A DNA stretch of 64,000 nt from RHLJ01 sp965601955 (GCA_965601955.1 OZ271855.1:186001-250000), one strand, 5' to 3'; numbered from the stretch's first letter, positions 1 to 8,775 are shown. Numbers and translations: made by a program. The notes: generated from the letters alone by a model not told the origin.

Positions 1-29
1 ATTGTTAAAAAAATAAATATTAACTGTGA

Positions 30-680
30 TTAAGGGCTAACTACTCTAAAAGGACTCTCTTTCACAATTTTATGGCTTACCTTTGTCAATATATCCAGAT
101 AGTGATTGTACTCAGGATCTTTTGCAATTGGAGCCTGGTCGCCAACAACACCCCAGGAGATTATTTCCTTAGTGGTCTTGTCATAGAGGTAAAACTCCGT
201 TTGGAACATTAATACCCTGTAAGACGATGCTTCATTTCCAGCGTAGCTTGAACCAGTAGTTTGTTGTTGCGCTACCCTAAAACCATATCCTTCCAAAAAG
301 AATACATATCTCTCTGGGAATGAGTTTAGAAGGCTATCAGGAGGTAGCGTAATTTCGATCGATAGATTATCAGCATCCAGCATTTTTCTTTCAAAATCAC
401 TCACGGAAAACTGAACTTCTTCATTGAATACATCAACCGGACTAAGGGTGCTCTTACTGAACCCCGATTCCAGTGCAAGGTAAAGGTATTCCTTAGTTGT
501 TCCGGTAAGTGGAGTAATTACCGCATCAGGTACCCATTCTTTTTTAAGAGGGACCACAGCGAAAGAACTCGTTAAAGAGTTCCTCTCATAGTTTTCATCA
601 AGATAAATGGTTTTTGTTGGTGCACAGGCAATGCCAAATAATATTACACCAATACAGAGGGACAAATATTTCTTTCTCAT
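30..680 (-). CDS. Predicted lipoprotein of unknown function
   Basis: The 216-residue product begins with a short basic n-region, a hydrophobic stretch and a lipobox ending at Cys19 (context GIAC-AP), so it should be a lipid-anchored envelope protein. The rest is a mixed alpha/beta-looking soluble domain with no family I recognise; there are no further cysteines that would suggest a metal site. It is transcribed alone, divergent from nothing visible, and lies downstream of mnmE on the same strand with about 100 bases between. The start ATG is the only one that gives the complete signal peptide. Function unknown; the lipoprotein call is firm, anything beyond that is not. Confidence 0.75.
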   Translation of the reverse strand: MRKKYLSLCIGVILFGIACAPTKTIYLDENYERNSLTSSFAVVPLKKEWVPDAVITPLTGTTKEYLYLALESGFSKSTLSPVDVFNEEVQFSVSDFERKMLDADNLSIEITLPPDSLLNSFPERYVFFLEGYGFRVAQQQTTGSSYAGNEASSYRVLMFQTEFYLYDKTTKEIISWGVVGDQAPIAKDPEYNHYLDILTKVSHKIVKESPFRVVSP

Positions 681-782
681 AGCTTTTAGTTACTCTCTTT
701 AGAGATTTATGAAGACTATGAAAATAGCAAAAGATTGTTAATAGGTGTTAACGAAAAAGTAAAAAAGTGTTCGCTCCATGAA

Positions 783-2159
783 TTATTTGCCGATACAAAA
801 CCGGGAGAAAATGGAATCCAGGATATGCTCGTTTGTGATCTCTCCCGTTATTGTACCGAGCTCATTTAATGCGGCACGCAAATCTATGGATAAAAAATCA
901 CCTGTCAGGTTTGAAGAAAGTCCCTCTAGCGCTGTTTGAATATGATCTTTTGCCTTTTGAAGAGCGTCTCTGTGACGAGAGGAGGTAACCAGTAAACTAC
1001 TGGCGTCATAGTGTTTGTTTTCGAGAGCCCGGTTTTTAAGCAATTTCTTTAATTCATTTACTCCTTCCCCGTTCATTGCTGATATTTTTAAATCAAATTC
1101 AATTCTGTGATCAGCTTCTAAACCTATATCACCTTTTGTTCCAAGTAGTATAAATGGTGTTGCGCCTGCTCTTTTTTGAAATGCTCCTATTTCTTTTCGC
1201 TCTTCATCATCAAATAGAGAGTTAAGTTCTTTTAGATAAACAACCAGGTCTGCAGCCTCAAACGCCTTTTGTGATCGTTTTACTCCTTCTGCTTCTACCA
1301 CATCATCCGTATTTCTTAACCCTGCCGTATCGATTAGTTTGAACAGAAGCCCATCATAATTCCAATCCACATCAATCGTATCACGGGTAGTACCTGCAAT
1401 ATCTGTTACAATCGCTCGGTCACTCCCTACTAATGTATTTAGCAGCGTTGATTTACCTGCATTTGGTCGGCCAATAAATACTGTTTTAACTCCATCCTTT
1501 ACCAGCCGCCCCGCCTCATAGGTATCAAGCAACCTTGCAAGTTCTTCATCTACTTTTTCGAGAAGCCTCTTCAACTCTTCCTTATTTGCGAACTCAACGT
1601 CTTCTTCCACAAAATCAAGCTCTAACTCAATCATGGCGGTGGCATCTATGACCTGTTGGCGGAATTTCTTTACATGGTCACCCAGTTTTCCTTCCATTTG
1701 TTGATTTGCGGCATCTATGGCTTTCATGCTTTTCGCATGGATCAAATCTGCTACTGCTTCGGCTTGATCTAATTCCAATTTACCATTCAAGAAAGCTCGT
1801 TGGGTAAACTCTCCTGCCTCAGCAGCTTTAACACCTAAAGCAAGAATAGTTTCAAGGACCTTTTGAGTAACAAGAACACCGCCGTGGCAGGATATCTCAA
1901 CAGTTTCTTCTCCGGTATAGGAGGTAGGTGAATGGAATATGGTCACTAAAACTTCATCTACAGGTTGATTATTACTATCTATAATTTTACCAAAATGAAC
2001 GGTATGTGATGCCTGCGTAGTAAGATCTTTCCCATTGAACGCCTGATCGACTATAGAAATAGAGTCTTTTCCCGAAACCCGAATAACGGCTATTCCCCCT
2101 TCACCTACCGGGGTAGCTATAGCGGAAATTGGATGCTGCTGATTTATTTCACTATTCAT
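783..2159 (-). CDS. mnmE: tRNA uridine-5-carboxymethylaminomethyl modification GTPase MnmE
   Basis: MnmE, with MnmG, installs the carboxymethylaminomethyl group on the wobble uridine of certain tRNAs. The 458-residue length is normal. The N-terminal folate-binding TrmE domain is followed by a helical domain with an inserted G domain: P-loop GRPNAGKST, switch TTRDT, DTAG. The C-terminus ends in the diagnostic Cys-Ile-Gly-Lys, the catalytic cysteine motif. The base-recognition motif reads TKGD instead of the usual NKxD, a conservative departure. In many bacteria mnmE follows rpmH-rnpA-yidC; here those genes lie 28 kb away on the other strand, so the ancestral cluster is split. Confidence 0.97.
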   Translation of the reverse strand: MNSEINQQHPISAIATPVGEGGIAVIRVSGKDSISIVDQAFNGKDLTTQASHTVHFGKIIDSNNQPVDEVLVTIFHSPTSYTGEETVEISCHGGVLVTQKVLETILALGVKAAEAGEFTQRAFLNGKLELDQAEAVADLIHAKSMKAIDAANQQMEGKLGDHVKKFRQQVIDATAMIELELDFVEEDVEFANKEELKRLLEKVDEELARLLDTYEAGRLVKDGVKTVFIGRPNAGKSTLLNTLVGSDRAIVTDIAGTTRDTIDVDWNYDGLLFKLIDTAGLRNTDDVVEAEGVKRSQKAFEAADLVVYLKELNSLFDDEERKEIGAFQKRAGATPFILLGTKGDIGLEADHRIEFDLKISAMNGEGVNELKKLLKNRALENKHYDASSLLVTSSRHRDALQKAKDHIQTALEGLSSNLTGDFLSIDLRAALNELGTITGEITNEHILDSIFSRFCIGK

Positions 2160-2346
2160 GGTTTAAGATACAAAGTTCGGAGTTTTACTTTGCTTTACAG
2201 AGATTAGAGTTTTTTTGTGATGAACCGCTTTCCTGATGTGGTGGAACGTTAAACTCAAAGAATCCGGCGATCGTAGTATTAATAGACATTTCTTTGATGG
2301 TCAGAAAGGAGTGACTGCCCAATAAATATCAATAAATACGATCCCC

Positions 2347-2994
2347 ATGAAAACTAAATCTTTCTTCGCCCTATTACTATTTGCGCCTTTAGCGCTTAAT
2401 CTGACAGCCCAGGATACTAAGGAATACGATCTTTTTGTCGCAGCCAATGATGGAGACACCAAAGCAATTTCCTCTCTTGTTGCTGATGGTGTGAACCCTA
2501 ATGTCATCGACCAATATGGAAATACTCCACTATATCTTGCTGCTATGAATAATAATGTGTCTTCAATCAGCTTACTTTCTGATTTGGGTGCGTTTATGAA
2601 TACTTCGAATAGTTCCGGAAACACAGCCCTGGCTGTTGCTACTATTTACAATAACCATGAGGCTGTGGAAGCTTTATTGGCATCCGGTGCTGATCCAAAT
2701 TTTATCCGCAAAGACGGGTTTGCCCCAGTTCATATAGCGGCTTCAAAGGGGAACTATCAATCCCTGGTTTATCTGATTGTTTACAAGGCTGATATAAATA
2801 AAGCAGCGACTAATGGTGTAACCCCCCTTATGTTAGCCGCTTCAAAAGGGCACAAAGATATAGTCGCATTATTATTGAGCAATAACGCTGCAGATAAAAT
2901 CAACGAGAATGGTGACAGCGCTGTAAGCTGGGCCAGAGCTTCCGGACATACAGAAATTGCTGATTTAATTGAACGGAGTAATACCTCGTTTTAG
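2347..2994 (+). CDS. Exported ankyrin-repeat protein
   Basis: The first 20 residues form a signal peptide ending near LTAQ-D, so the protein is exported. From about residue 30 to the end there are five to six ankyrin repeats of 33 residues, visible as recurring G-T-L-A/AA-x-x-G-H and DPN/ADIN turn motifs. Ankyrin arrays mediate protein-protein contacts; the partner is not indicated. The gene is monocistronic, with a strong hairpin-T tract terminator just after the stop. Periplasmic ankyrin proteins in other bacteria have been linked to oxidative stress and toxin/antitoxin pairs, but nothing nearby supports a specific role. Confidence 0.85.
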   Translation: MKTKSFFALLLFAPLALNLTAQDTKEYDLFVAANDGDTKAISSLVADGVNPNVIDQYGNTPLYLAAMNNNVSSISLLSDLGAFMNTSNSSGNTALAVATIYNNHEAVEALLASGADPNFIRKDGFAPVHIAASKGNYQSLVYLIVYKADINKAATNGVTPLMLAASKGHKDIVALLLSNNAADKINENGDSAVSWARASGHTEIADLIERSNTSF

Positions 2995-3016
2995 AATTTG
3001 TATAGATAGAGCAATC

Positions 3017-3050
3017 AAAGGCTTCTTACTGATACTAAGAGGCTTTTTTT
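3017..3050 (+). terminator. Rho-independent terminator after ankyrin gene
   Basis: A 12-bp stem (AAAGGCTTCTTA paired with TAAGAGGCTTTT, two G-T wobbles) with a 7-nt loop is followed by a run of T. It lies 23 bases after the stop codon of the ankyrin-repeat gene on the same strand. Confidence 0.8.
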
Positions 3051-3085
3051 ATGACATTATCTTCTGTAGTAGACAGAAAATGAAA

Positions 3086-3131
3086 CTAATCGAACACTCT
3101 TTAAGAGTAGGGACAATAGGTAATCGATTAG
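3086..3131. repeat. Nested inverted repeats in intergenic region
   Basis: An outer 8-bp inverted repeat CTAATCGA / TCGATTAG encloses an inner near-palindrome ACTCTT-T-AAGAGT. It lies in the 236-base gap between the ankyrin gene and the outer-membrane protein gene, about 100 bases ahead of the latter. It has no T tract and so is not an obvious terminator. It could be an operator or a structured 5' leader for the downstream gene; I see no other feature in this gap besides the terminator upstream. Confidence 0.4.
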
Positions 3132-3230
3132 AAACTTCGTTCATTTTTGGGTCGACTAAAAGTCTACAACACTAGTTGAGCTATTCAAATTAACTATACT
3201 CACGGCGAACCTTAACTCGATTTTAGAATT

Positions 3231-3932
3231 ATGAAACGCTTCTTTATTCTCTCTACCATTTTCTTTTTTGGATCAATTATTCATGTGAATGCACAAACAT
3301 TATATGCAGACAGACCTGCGGATGGGTACAGCGCGAGGACAACCAGCGGGTTTATCCTGGAAGCTGGGGCAAGTTTAAATGACGATATTAGCGAGGTGGG
3401 ACAAGTATTTTTGAGATTCGGAGTTGGGGATAAGGCGGAATTACAGTTCGCCGCCGGATCTGTTTTATTTTTTAATGACGAGTCAGAATTAGGTCCTCAG
3501 GCAGGATTGTTTAAATACCAATTCTATAACGATGGTAAGATAATTCTTGCGGGCTTGGTTCGTACGATTCTACCATTCATTAACCAGGATGATAATATTG
3601 AAGATTTCTCTACCCGGTTTTCTGTACTAGCAGATTTTAATTTTTCTCCAAAATTTATGCTTAATACGAACCTTGGTTATGGAGAGTTTTTTGACGATGT
3701 AGATAATGGGACCTTTAATCTAAGTATTACCCCATTTGTCGATATCTCAAACAACACCGCTCTTTATTTTGGTTATGCTGTACTATGGGATGAAGACGAC
3801 AGTGATCGAAACATTGATAACTTACAAATAGGAATTACTCATAAACTCGATCGGTCTTTTCAGCTTGACGTAGGACTCTCATCATTAGAAGACACCACGT
3901 ATCTCAACTTTGGTATAGCAAAAGCCTTTTAA
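3231..3932 (+). CDS. Outer-membrane beta-barrel protein, 'transporter' (Phenol_MetA_deg-like) family
   Basis: A cleavable signal peptide ends at NAQ-T (about residue 22). The remaining 210 residues alternate hydrophobic and polar residues in short strands separated by acidic turns and finish with an aromatic terminal residue (K-A-F), the pattern of a small outer-membrane beta-barrel. The opening after cleavage (LYADRPADGYSART) resembles the family often annotated transporter or MetA-pathway of phenol degradation, PF13557. Substrate is unknown. It is a single gene bounded by a terminator on its 3' side. Barrel assignment is by pattern, the family call is moderately sure. Confidence 0.7.
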   Translation: MKRFFILSTIFFFGSIIHVNAQTLYADRPADGYSARTTSGFILEAGASLNDDISEVGQVFLRFGVGDKAELQFAAGSVLFFNDESELGPQAGLFKYQFYNDGKIILAGLVRTILPFINQDDNIEDFSTRFSVLADFNFSPKFMLNTNLGYGEFFDDVDNGTFNLSITPFVDISNNTALYFGYAVLWDEDDSDRNIDNLQIGITHKLDRSFQLDVGLSSLEDTTYLNFGIAKAF

Positions 3933-3949
3933 TATTACCCCAGATGATC

Positions 3950-3982
3950 AAGGCCCCAATGCATATGCTTGGGGCTTTTTTT
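3950..3982 (+). terminator. Rho-independent terminator after outer-membrane protein gene
   Basis: Ten-base-pair GC-rich stem (AAGGCCCCAA with TTGGGGCTTT, one G-T pair), 9-nt loop and a following T run. It sits between two convergent genes; the T run favours the plus-strand direction. Confidence 0.85.
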
Positions 3983-3999
3983 ATTTCTCTAACCAGTAC

Positions 4000-5568
4000 T
4001 TAATGAACGTTGCCCATTAATTTGCGGATTGGTCTGGAGATGAGAAGTAGGAATAACCCTGCGCCTACGGTAGTATATACAATCAACATGTATTGATCGG
4101 GCATTTGTGCTAAAGCCTCCTCAGTACCTCCGCTTAGATGTCCGGCAATTAAGCCTGCAAACAAATTCCCCATCGCAATAGACAGGAACCACATTCCCAT
4201 CATTTGCCCGGCATAGCGATGTGGAGACAACTTAGTCACTAAACTCAAGCCAACCGGGCTAAGGCTTAGTTCTCCAAAAGTGTGAAACAGGTAAGTAAAA
4301 ATCAGCCAGGTGGGTGCTGCTAAATCACCAGCTGCTGCAATTTTTGCTGCGAAATACATCACTAAAAACCCAATACCGAGAAGTATCAAACCGAAGGCAA
4401 ACTTTAGCGGTGAACTTGGCTCGAGATTCATTCTTGCTAACCACACCCACATTGCACCAAAGATTGGAGCAAAAATAATGATGAACATGGAATTGATAGA
4501 TTGAAACATCCCTGCAGGAATTTCCCATCCAAACACTGTTCGATCTGTGAAACGCTCAGCAAATAAATTCAATGTAGACCCTGCCTGCTCAAAGCCTGAC
4601 CAAAAAAGTGCCGTGAATAGAAGCAATAATCCAATAACTCCAACCTTTCCTTTTTCTTCTTTAGTTAAGCCGCCAAATAAAAATACATATCCAAAAAACA
4701 GAAGAGCGGTTGTAGAAATAATATATTTCGAAGCATTTGCTATACCCTGGGCATCAACTTTAAATACCTGGAAGAAAAACAGGGCAAATACTACCGCTAT
4801 TCCTATACCAACCAACTTTGCAATGTTCGCTGTTTTTTTTGCTTTTTCCTGGGCTTCTGGTGTTTCATAAACAGGAGCATCTCCAACACCATCTAAATTG
4901 CTTGCTGTTGCTTTATACTGAATCAGGCCTATTAACATCCCCAACCCGGCAGCACCGAAGCCTAAATGCCAATTAATTTCTTCCGCCAAAAAACTACAAA
5001 CTAAAGGCGCTAAAAACGCACCAATGTTAATCCCCATGTAGAATATCGAAAACCCTGCATCACGCTTGGCACTGTCTTCATCATTTTCTCCGCCATAAAG
5101 CTCGCCAACAATACTACTTACATTAGGCTTCAGCATTCCTGTTCCAATCACAATAAATACAAGACCGAGAAAGAATGAATACGTATCTATTCCACTCACT
5201 CCACCTCCATGGCCAGCTCCAGTAAAAAGATCTATAACTCCAGGTAACGCCATTGTAAAGTGACCGATAGTAATGATGATCCCACCATACCAAACCGATT
5301 TCTTTAAACCTATGATGTGATCAGCAAGCCACCCACCAGGTAATGCAAACAAGTAAACCCCCATAGTATATAATCCATATATGGCACCTGCTGTTATATC
5401 GTCAAACTCGAGACCACCAGCAATAGCTGGGGTTGTCATAAAAAGAATAAGAAGAGCCCGCATACCATAGTAGCTAAACCGTTCCCACATCTCGGTGAAG
5501 AATAAGGTGGCTAATCCTCGTGGGTGCCCAAAAAAAGTAGCGCCCGAGCCATTGTCTGAATTTGACAT
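4000..5568 (-). CDS. POT/PTR2 family proton-dependent oligopeptide transporter
   Basis: Inner-membrane symporter that imports di- and tripeptides with protons. The 522-residue protein has about 14 membrane segments. Near the N-terminus it carries the family ExxERFxYYG motif (EMWERFSYYG, residues 27-36) in the first helix, preceded by the usual GHP-RGL segment. The loop with NVSSIVGELYG and the GFSIFYMGINIGAF helix (PTR2 signature 2) follow. It is transcribed alone; a 12-bp palindrome about 85 bases upstream is repeated upstream of the phosphofructokinase gene, which hints at shared regulation. Related POT proteins can carry other solutes, so peptide transport is a family-level inference. Confidence 0.92.
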   Translation of the reverse strand: MSNSDNGSGATFFGHPRGLATLFFTEMWERFSYYGMRALLILFMTTPAIAGGLEFDDITAGAIYGLYTMGVYLFALPGGWLADHIIGLKKSVWYGGIIITIGHFTMALPGVIDLFTGAGHGGGVSGIDTYSFFLGLVFIVIGTGMLKPNVSSIVGELYGGENDEDSAKRDAGFSIFYMGINIGAFLAPLVCSFLAEEINWHLGFGAAGLGMLIGLIQYKATASNLDGVGDAPVYETPEAQEKAKKTANIAKLVGIGIAVVFALFFFQVFKVDAQGIANASKYIISTTALLFFGYVFLFGGLTKEEKGKVGVIGLLLLFTALFWSGFEQAGSTLNLFAERFTDRTVFGWEIPAGMFQSINSMFIIIFAPIFGAMWVWLARMNLEPSSPLKFAFGLILLGIGFLVMYFAAKIAAAGDLAAPTWLIFTYLFHTFGELSLSPVGLSLVTKLSPHRYAGQMMGMWFLSIAMGNLFAGLIAGHLSGGTEEALAQMPDQYMLIVYTTVGAGLFLLLISRPIRKLMGNVH

Positions 5569-5653
5569 AGAGGTAGTATTAATTTGCCGTTACAACAATC
5601 ATGAAGTGCGTTGATGATACCTAAACACACAGTCCACCGCAAGCAGGATTTAA

Positions 5654-5665
5654 AAAAGCGCTTTT
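5654..5665. promoter_or_regulatory. Candidate operator palindrome AAAAGCGCTTTT upstream of POT transporter
   Basis: A perfect 12-bp palindrome located 86 bases upstream of the POT transporter start. The same sequence, extended to 14 bp, occurs at 6957-6970 upstream of the phosphofructokinase. A central GC-GC palindrome flanked by A and T runs resembles LacI-family operators. The regulator is not in the window. Confidence 0.5.
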
Positions 5666-5698
5666 CTGTGCTAATAACTAAACTTTAGATTTTATTGT

Positions 5699-6904
5699 TT
5701 AGTATTCACTCGTCATTATAAACAGTGGTTGCATTTCGAAGCTCTTATAGAATGGCCTGAGTCGCTCTGTGCTATAATGGCGATCAATGTTTACAAGCTT
5801 CTTCTTACTCGTAACAATATCTATGGGAACATTATCGTAACGGCCATTTTTAAGTACAACTAATCGACCATGAATATTCTGGAGAATTAGGTCTAATGCC
5901 AGATTACCATAAGCCATTGGAACTATCGAGTCTATGGCATCGGGATCTCCTCCACGCACCATATAGCCTAACTTTTGATTGATGATGTTGACCGTTTTGC
6001 CATTGTTATATATTGGAGAAAGTCGTTTTAACTCTTCTGAAACCAAATCGCCAATACCACCTAACTTTTTGTGACCATAAGCATCTGTGGTGGCATCCTG
6101 AAATACCATTTCCCCGCCTTCAAACATTGCCCCTTCTGAAACTAATAGCATCGAATATCTGCTTGGGTTCCTGGCACGATCATAGTTCATTAATTCAGCC
6201 AAATGTTCAATCTGAAATTTGTATTCAGGAATGACACATCGTGTTGCAGCCCCGGCCATGGTAGGGAGCATAGCCGTAAAACCTGCATAACGCCCAAATA
6301 CTTCCATAACCAAGAAGCGCTCGTGCGAACCGGCAGAAGTACGAAGTAAATTCGCAAATTGAATAGTCCTGGTAACACATGTACTAAAACCAATGCAATA
6401 GTCGGTTCCGGGCACATCATTATCCATGGTTTTAGGAAGAGCTACTACTTTGAACCCCTCTGTATATAACCTCACACCGTAGCTGAGTGTATCATCTCCT
6501 CCAATAGGAATTAGGTAATCCACCCCTACGAATTCCAGGTTTTTAAGTACCTCCGGGGTTAAATCGTTTATTTCATCCGCATAAATCTCTTTAAGATGCT
6601 CTGGAACCATTTCCTTTTTAACATGACTGGGGCGAGTTCTTGACGTATGTAAAAAAGTGCCGCCAGTCCTACCTGCTTTGTTCACAATTTCTTCGGTGAG
6701 TTCAATTAGGTTATTTGAGTTATCGGCTTTTTTTTCTCTGATGATATCAATTAGCCCTGCCCAGCCCCGCCTGAATCCTATAACCCGATACCCTTCCCTT
6801 AAAGCGCGAATTGTGACCCCACGAATGGCTGGGTTTAATCCAGGCACATCGCCCCCTCCGGTTAAAATTCCTATTGTTCCTTTATAGGTTGCTCTTTTTG
6901 ACAT
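5699..6904 (-). CDS. 6-phosphofructokinase with pyrophosphate-type active-site residues
   Basis: Phosphorylates fructose 6-phosphate to the 1,6-bisphosphate, or runs the reverse reaction. The 401-residue product belongs to the PFK-A superfamily: GGGDVPGLN at the N-terminus, GGDDT (Asp at residue 138) and PKTMDND (Lys at 158, catalytic Asp at 161). In ATP-dependent enzymes these two sites are Gly (GGDGS and PGTIDND); Asp plus Lys is the signature of PPi-dependent enzymes. The start at 6904 is chosen because AAAGGAG lies six bases ahead of it; an in-frame ATG seven codons upstream has no such site. Annotation pipelines often call such proteins ATP-dependent. A shared palindrome lies about 53 bases upstream. 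Confidence 0.92.
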   Translation of the reverse strand: MSKRATYKGTIGILTGGGDVPGLNPAIRGVTIRALREGYRVIGFRRGWAGLIDIIREKKADNSNNLIELTEEIVNKAGRTGGTFLHTSRTRPSHVKKEMVPEHLKEIYADEINDLTPEVLKNLEFVGVDYLIPIGGDDTLSYGVRLYTEGFKVVALPKTMDNDVPGTDYCIGFSTCVTRTIQFANLLRTSAGSHERFLVMEVFGRYAGFTAMLPTMAGAATRCVIPEYKFQIEHLAELMNYDRARNPSRYSMLLVSEGAMFEGGEMVFQDATTDAYGHKKLGGIGDLVSEELKRLSPIYNNGKTVNIINQKLGYMVRGGDPDAIDSIVPMAYGNLALDLILQNIHGRLVVLKNGRYDNVPIDIVTSKKKLVNIDRHYSTERLRPFYKSFEMQPLFIMTSEY

Positions 6905-6956
6905 ATTCGCTCCTTTTGGTTTCAAAAAGATTAAGTGTTGTATATGAAGGATATAT

Positions 6957-6970
6957 GAAAAGCGCTTTTC
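6957..6970. promoter_or_regulatory. Candidate operator palindrome upstream of phosphofructokinase
   Basis: A perfect 14-bp palindrome GAAAAGCGCTTTTC placed 53 bases upstream of the phosphofructokinase start and about 73 bases upstream of the divergent flavoprotein gene. Its 12-bp core is identical to the one at 5654-5665. It may control either divergent gene. Confidence 0.5.
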
Positions 6971-7042
6971 TGAAATATATTCACATAATCTTCAATTTTT
7001 GAAGCTACTATTCTACATGCGATAATTTTAAATGAGGCACCT

Positions 7043-8242
7043 ATGAAAAAGCGAGTTGTAATTGTTGGCTCCAGTTTCGCTGGTTACGCTACAGCGCTGA
7101 GCCTTGCTAAATTATTTAAAGGAAGTCATAACATTACTGTCATCGACAAATCCTCTTCCTTCATGTTTCTCCCTTCACTGGTTTGGTACCCGTTTGGATA
7201 CAAAAATCTAGACGACTTTTCATTTAATACTCGGCCTATATACCAAGACTATGGGATAGAATTTATTGATCAAATGGTCTATGGATTTGATCTCGATGAT
7301 CAGCTTATATATACCCCTAAGGAAGACATTGCTTATGACTACCTCATTCTTGCTACAGGAACCCAACCTAATTATAGTAGTGTGAAAGGCTTTGTTCCTG
7401 AGAATGATATCCATTCCATTTGCACTGTTCGGGAAGTAGAACAAATGCGTACTGCATGGAAGAACTTTCTCAAAAACCCAGGCCCAATAGTAATCGGTGC
7501 AGCACAATGGTCAAGTTATTTCTTTGCCGCTTATGAATTTTTGTTGAACGTTCTCTATCATCTTAAAGCAAATGGCATTTCAGAAAAAGTGCCTATCCAT
7601 TTTATAACCGCAGAACCATATCTCACACATTTTGGAATAGGCGGTATTCATTACGATATAGAAGCCTGCGAACAGCTATTCAGCAGATATAACATTAACT
7701 GGAGAACTAGCGCTGAAATTCATGAATTGAAAAAGAATAGAGTAATACTTGAAAATGGAGAGAGAATCGATTCCGCCTTTACCATGATTATTCCTCAATT
7801 TATTGGAGTTGATGCAGTTAGAACAACTCGTAACCTGGCTCATACCGCGGGTTTAATTAAGGTAAATGATGAGTTCCGACATAGTAACTATCCTAATATT
7901 TATGGAGTGGGAAGCTCTGTACATATTGATCAGGAAGATAAAACACCAATTCCTTGTGGTGTTCCAAGAACTCAGTCATGTACTGCTCTCATGGCAAAAA
8001 CTGTAGCTTGTAATATTGCCTCTGAAATTATGGGAGGCTCCCGGTTATCTGTCACAAATAAGCAGTTATATAAATATTGCAAACAGGATATGGACCACCT
8101 AAGTGATTTATTCTTTAAAAATGCAGATAACGAAGAACATGACCTTGACTTCATCCAAAAAAAGTCGAGCGATAAATGGTCTAATTTGGTAATCAAGGAA
8201 TATATAGAGTCTTCCTTTAACGATGACTCTCTTAAGATTTAG
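7043..8242 (+). CDS. SQR-like FAD-dependent oxidoreductase
   Basis: The 399-residue protein starts with a Rossmann dinucleotide fold (VVIVGSSFAGYATA), has the ATGT motif near residue 104, and a second FAD-contacting segment (IYGVGSSVHID). The overall order, including GAAQWSSYFFAAYEF and IPCGVPRTQ, follows sulfide:quinone oxidoreductases and related NDH-2-type flavoproteins. However the position that holds the first catalytic cysteine in SQR is Tyr149 here, so sulfide oxidation by the usual disulfide mechanism is unlikely. No transmembrane helix is obvious; a monotopic membrane association would be typical. It is divergent from pfk, with a GAGG element ahead of the ATG. Confidence 0.8.
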   Translation: MKKRVVIVGSSFAGYATALSLAKLFKGSHNITVIDKSSSFMFLPSLVWYPFGYKNLDDFSFNTRPIYQDYGIEFIDQMVYGFDLDDQLIYTPKEDIAYDYLILATGTQPNYSSVKGFVPENDIHSICTVREVEQMRTAWKNFLKNPGPIVIGAAQWSSYFFAAYEFLLNVLYHLKANGISEKVPIHFITAEPYLTHFGIGGIHYDIEACEQLFSRYNINWRTSAEIHELKKNRVILENGERIDSAFTMIIPQFIGVDAVRTTRNLAHTAGLIKVNDEFRHSNYPNIYGVGSSVHIDQEDKTPIPCGVPRTQSCTALMAKTVACNIASEIMGGSRLSVTNKQLYKYCKQDMDHLSDLFFKNADNEEHDLDFIQKKSSDKWSNLVIKEYIESSFNDDSLKI

Positions 8243-8298
8243 TTATCTGAAACTTTGAAGCTTAGTATCCGTGAGAGATTGGGTAAATTTTTTTCGCT

Positions 8299-8775
8299 AT
8301 GGAACTACTTTGGATCGCCCTCGGCATTATTTGTATTCTCATCGGATTAATCGGTGCTTTTTTACCTGTTATCCCAGGATTACCTTTTAGCTATGCAGCA
8401 CTTTGGATTCTTCAGCTTAGCGGGGTAGCGCAGTTTTCCACATTTTTCCTTGTTGCCTGGGGGGTTATCGTAGTAAGTATTTTGGTCCTCGAAAATATCA
8501 TCCCTATGTACACTACAAAAAAGTTTGGCGGTTCTTCTTTTGGAGTTACCGGTAGTACCATTGGAATGATAATAGGAACACTTTTTTTCCCGCCAATAGG
8601 CTTTTTTCTTGGCACGCTTGTAGGAGCTTTTATTGGTGAATTCATCTACAAGCAGGATGCCAATATCGCACTTAAATCGGCTTGGGGTTCTTTTGTTGGC
8701 TTCCTTACAGGAACTATGATTAAAGTAGTAGTAGCTGCTATGATTGCCTTCGCATTTCTTCGAGCAATCTTATAA
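8299..8775 (+). CDS. DUF456 family membrane protein
   Basis: A 158-residue integral membrane protein with four to five hydrophobic segments rich in glycine. The order matches DUF456 (PF04306): an N-terminal segment with GLIGAFLPVIPGLP, a central glycine-zipper helix pair (GMIIGTLFFPPIGFFLGTLVG) and a final alanine-rich helix. Molecular function is not known for the family. It follows the flavoprotein gene by 56 bases in the same direction, perhaps co-transcribed, and ends three bases from the convergent BNR protein gene. Confidence 0.85.
   Translation: MELLWIALGIICILIGLIGAFLPVIPGLPFSYAALWILQLSGVAQFSTFFLVAWGVIVVSILVLENIIPMYTTKKFGGSSFGVTGSTIGMIIGTLFFPPIGFFLGTLVGAFIGEFIYKQDANIALKSAWGSFVGFLTGTMIKVVVAAMIAFAFLRAIL

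Noticed and set aside
2301..2624. 107-codon minus-strand frame opposite the ankyrin gene
   Set aside because: Antisense shadow of a repeat-protein gene; no start context, signal or family pattern.
2969..3175. 68-codon frame overlapping the ankyrin gene end
   Set aside because: It runs through the terminator and inverted repeats and has no sign of coding.
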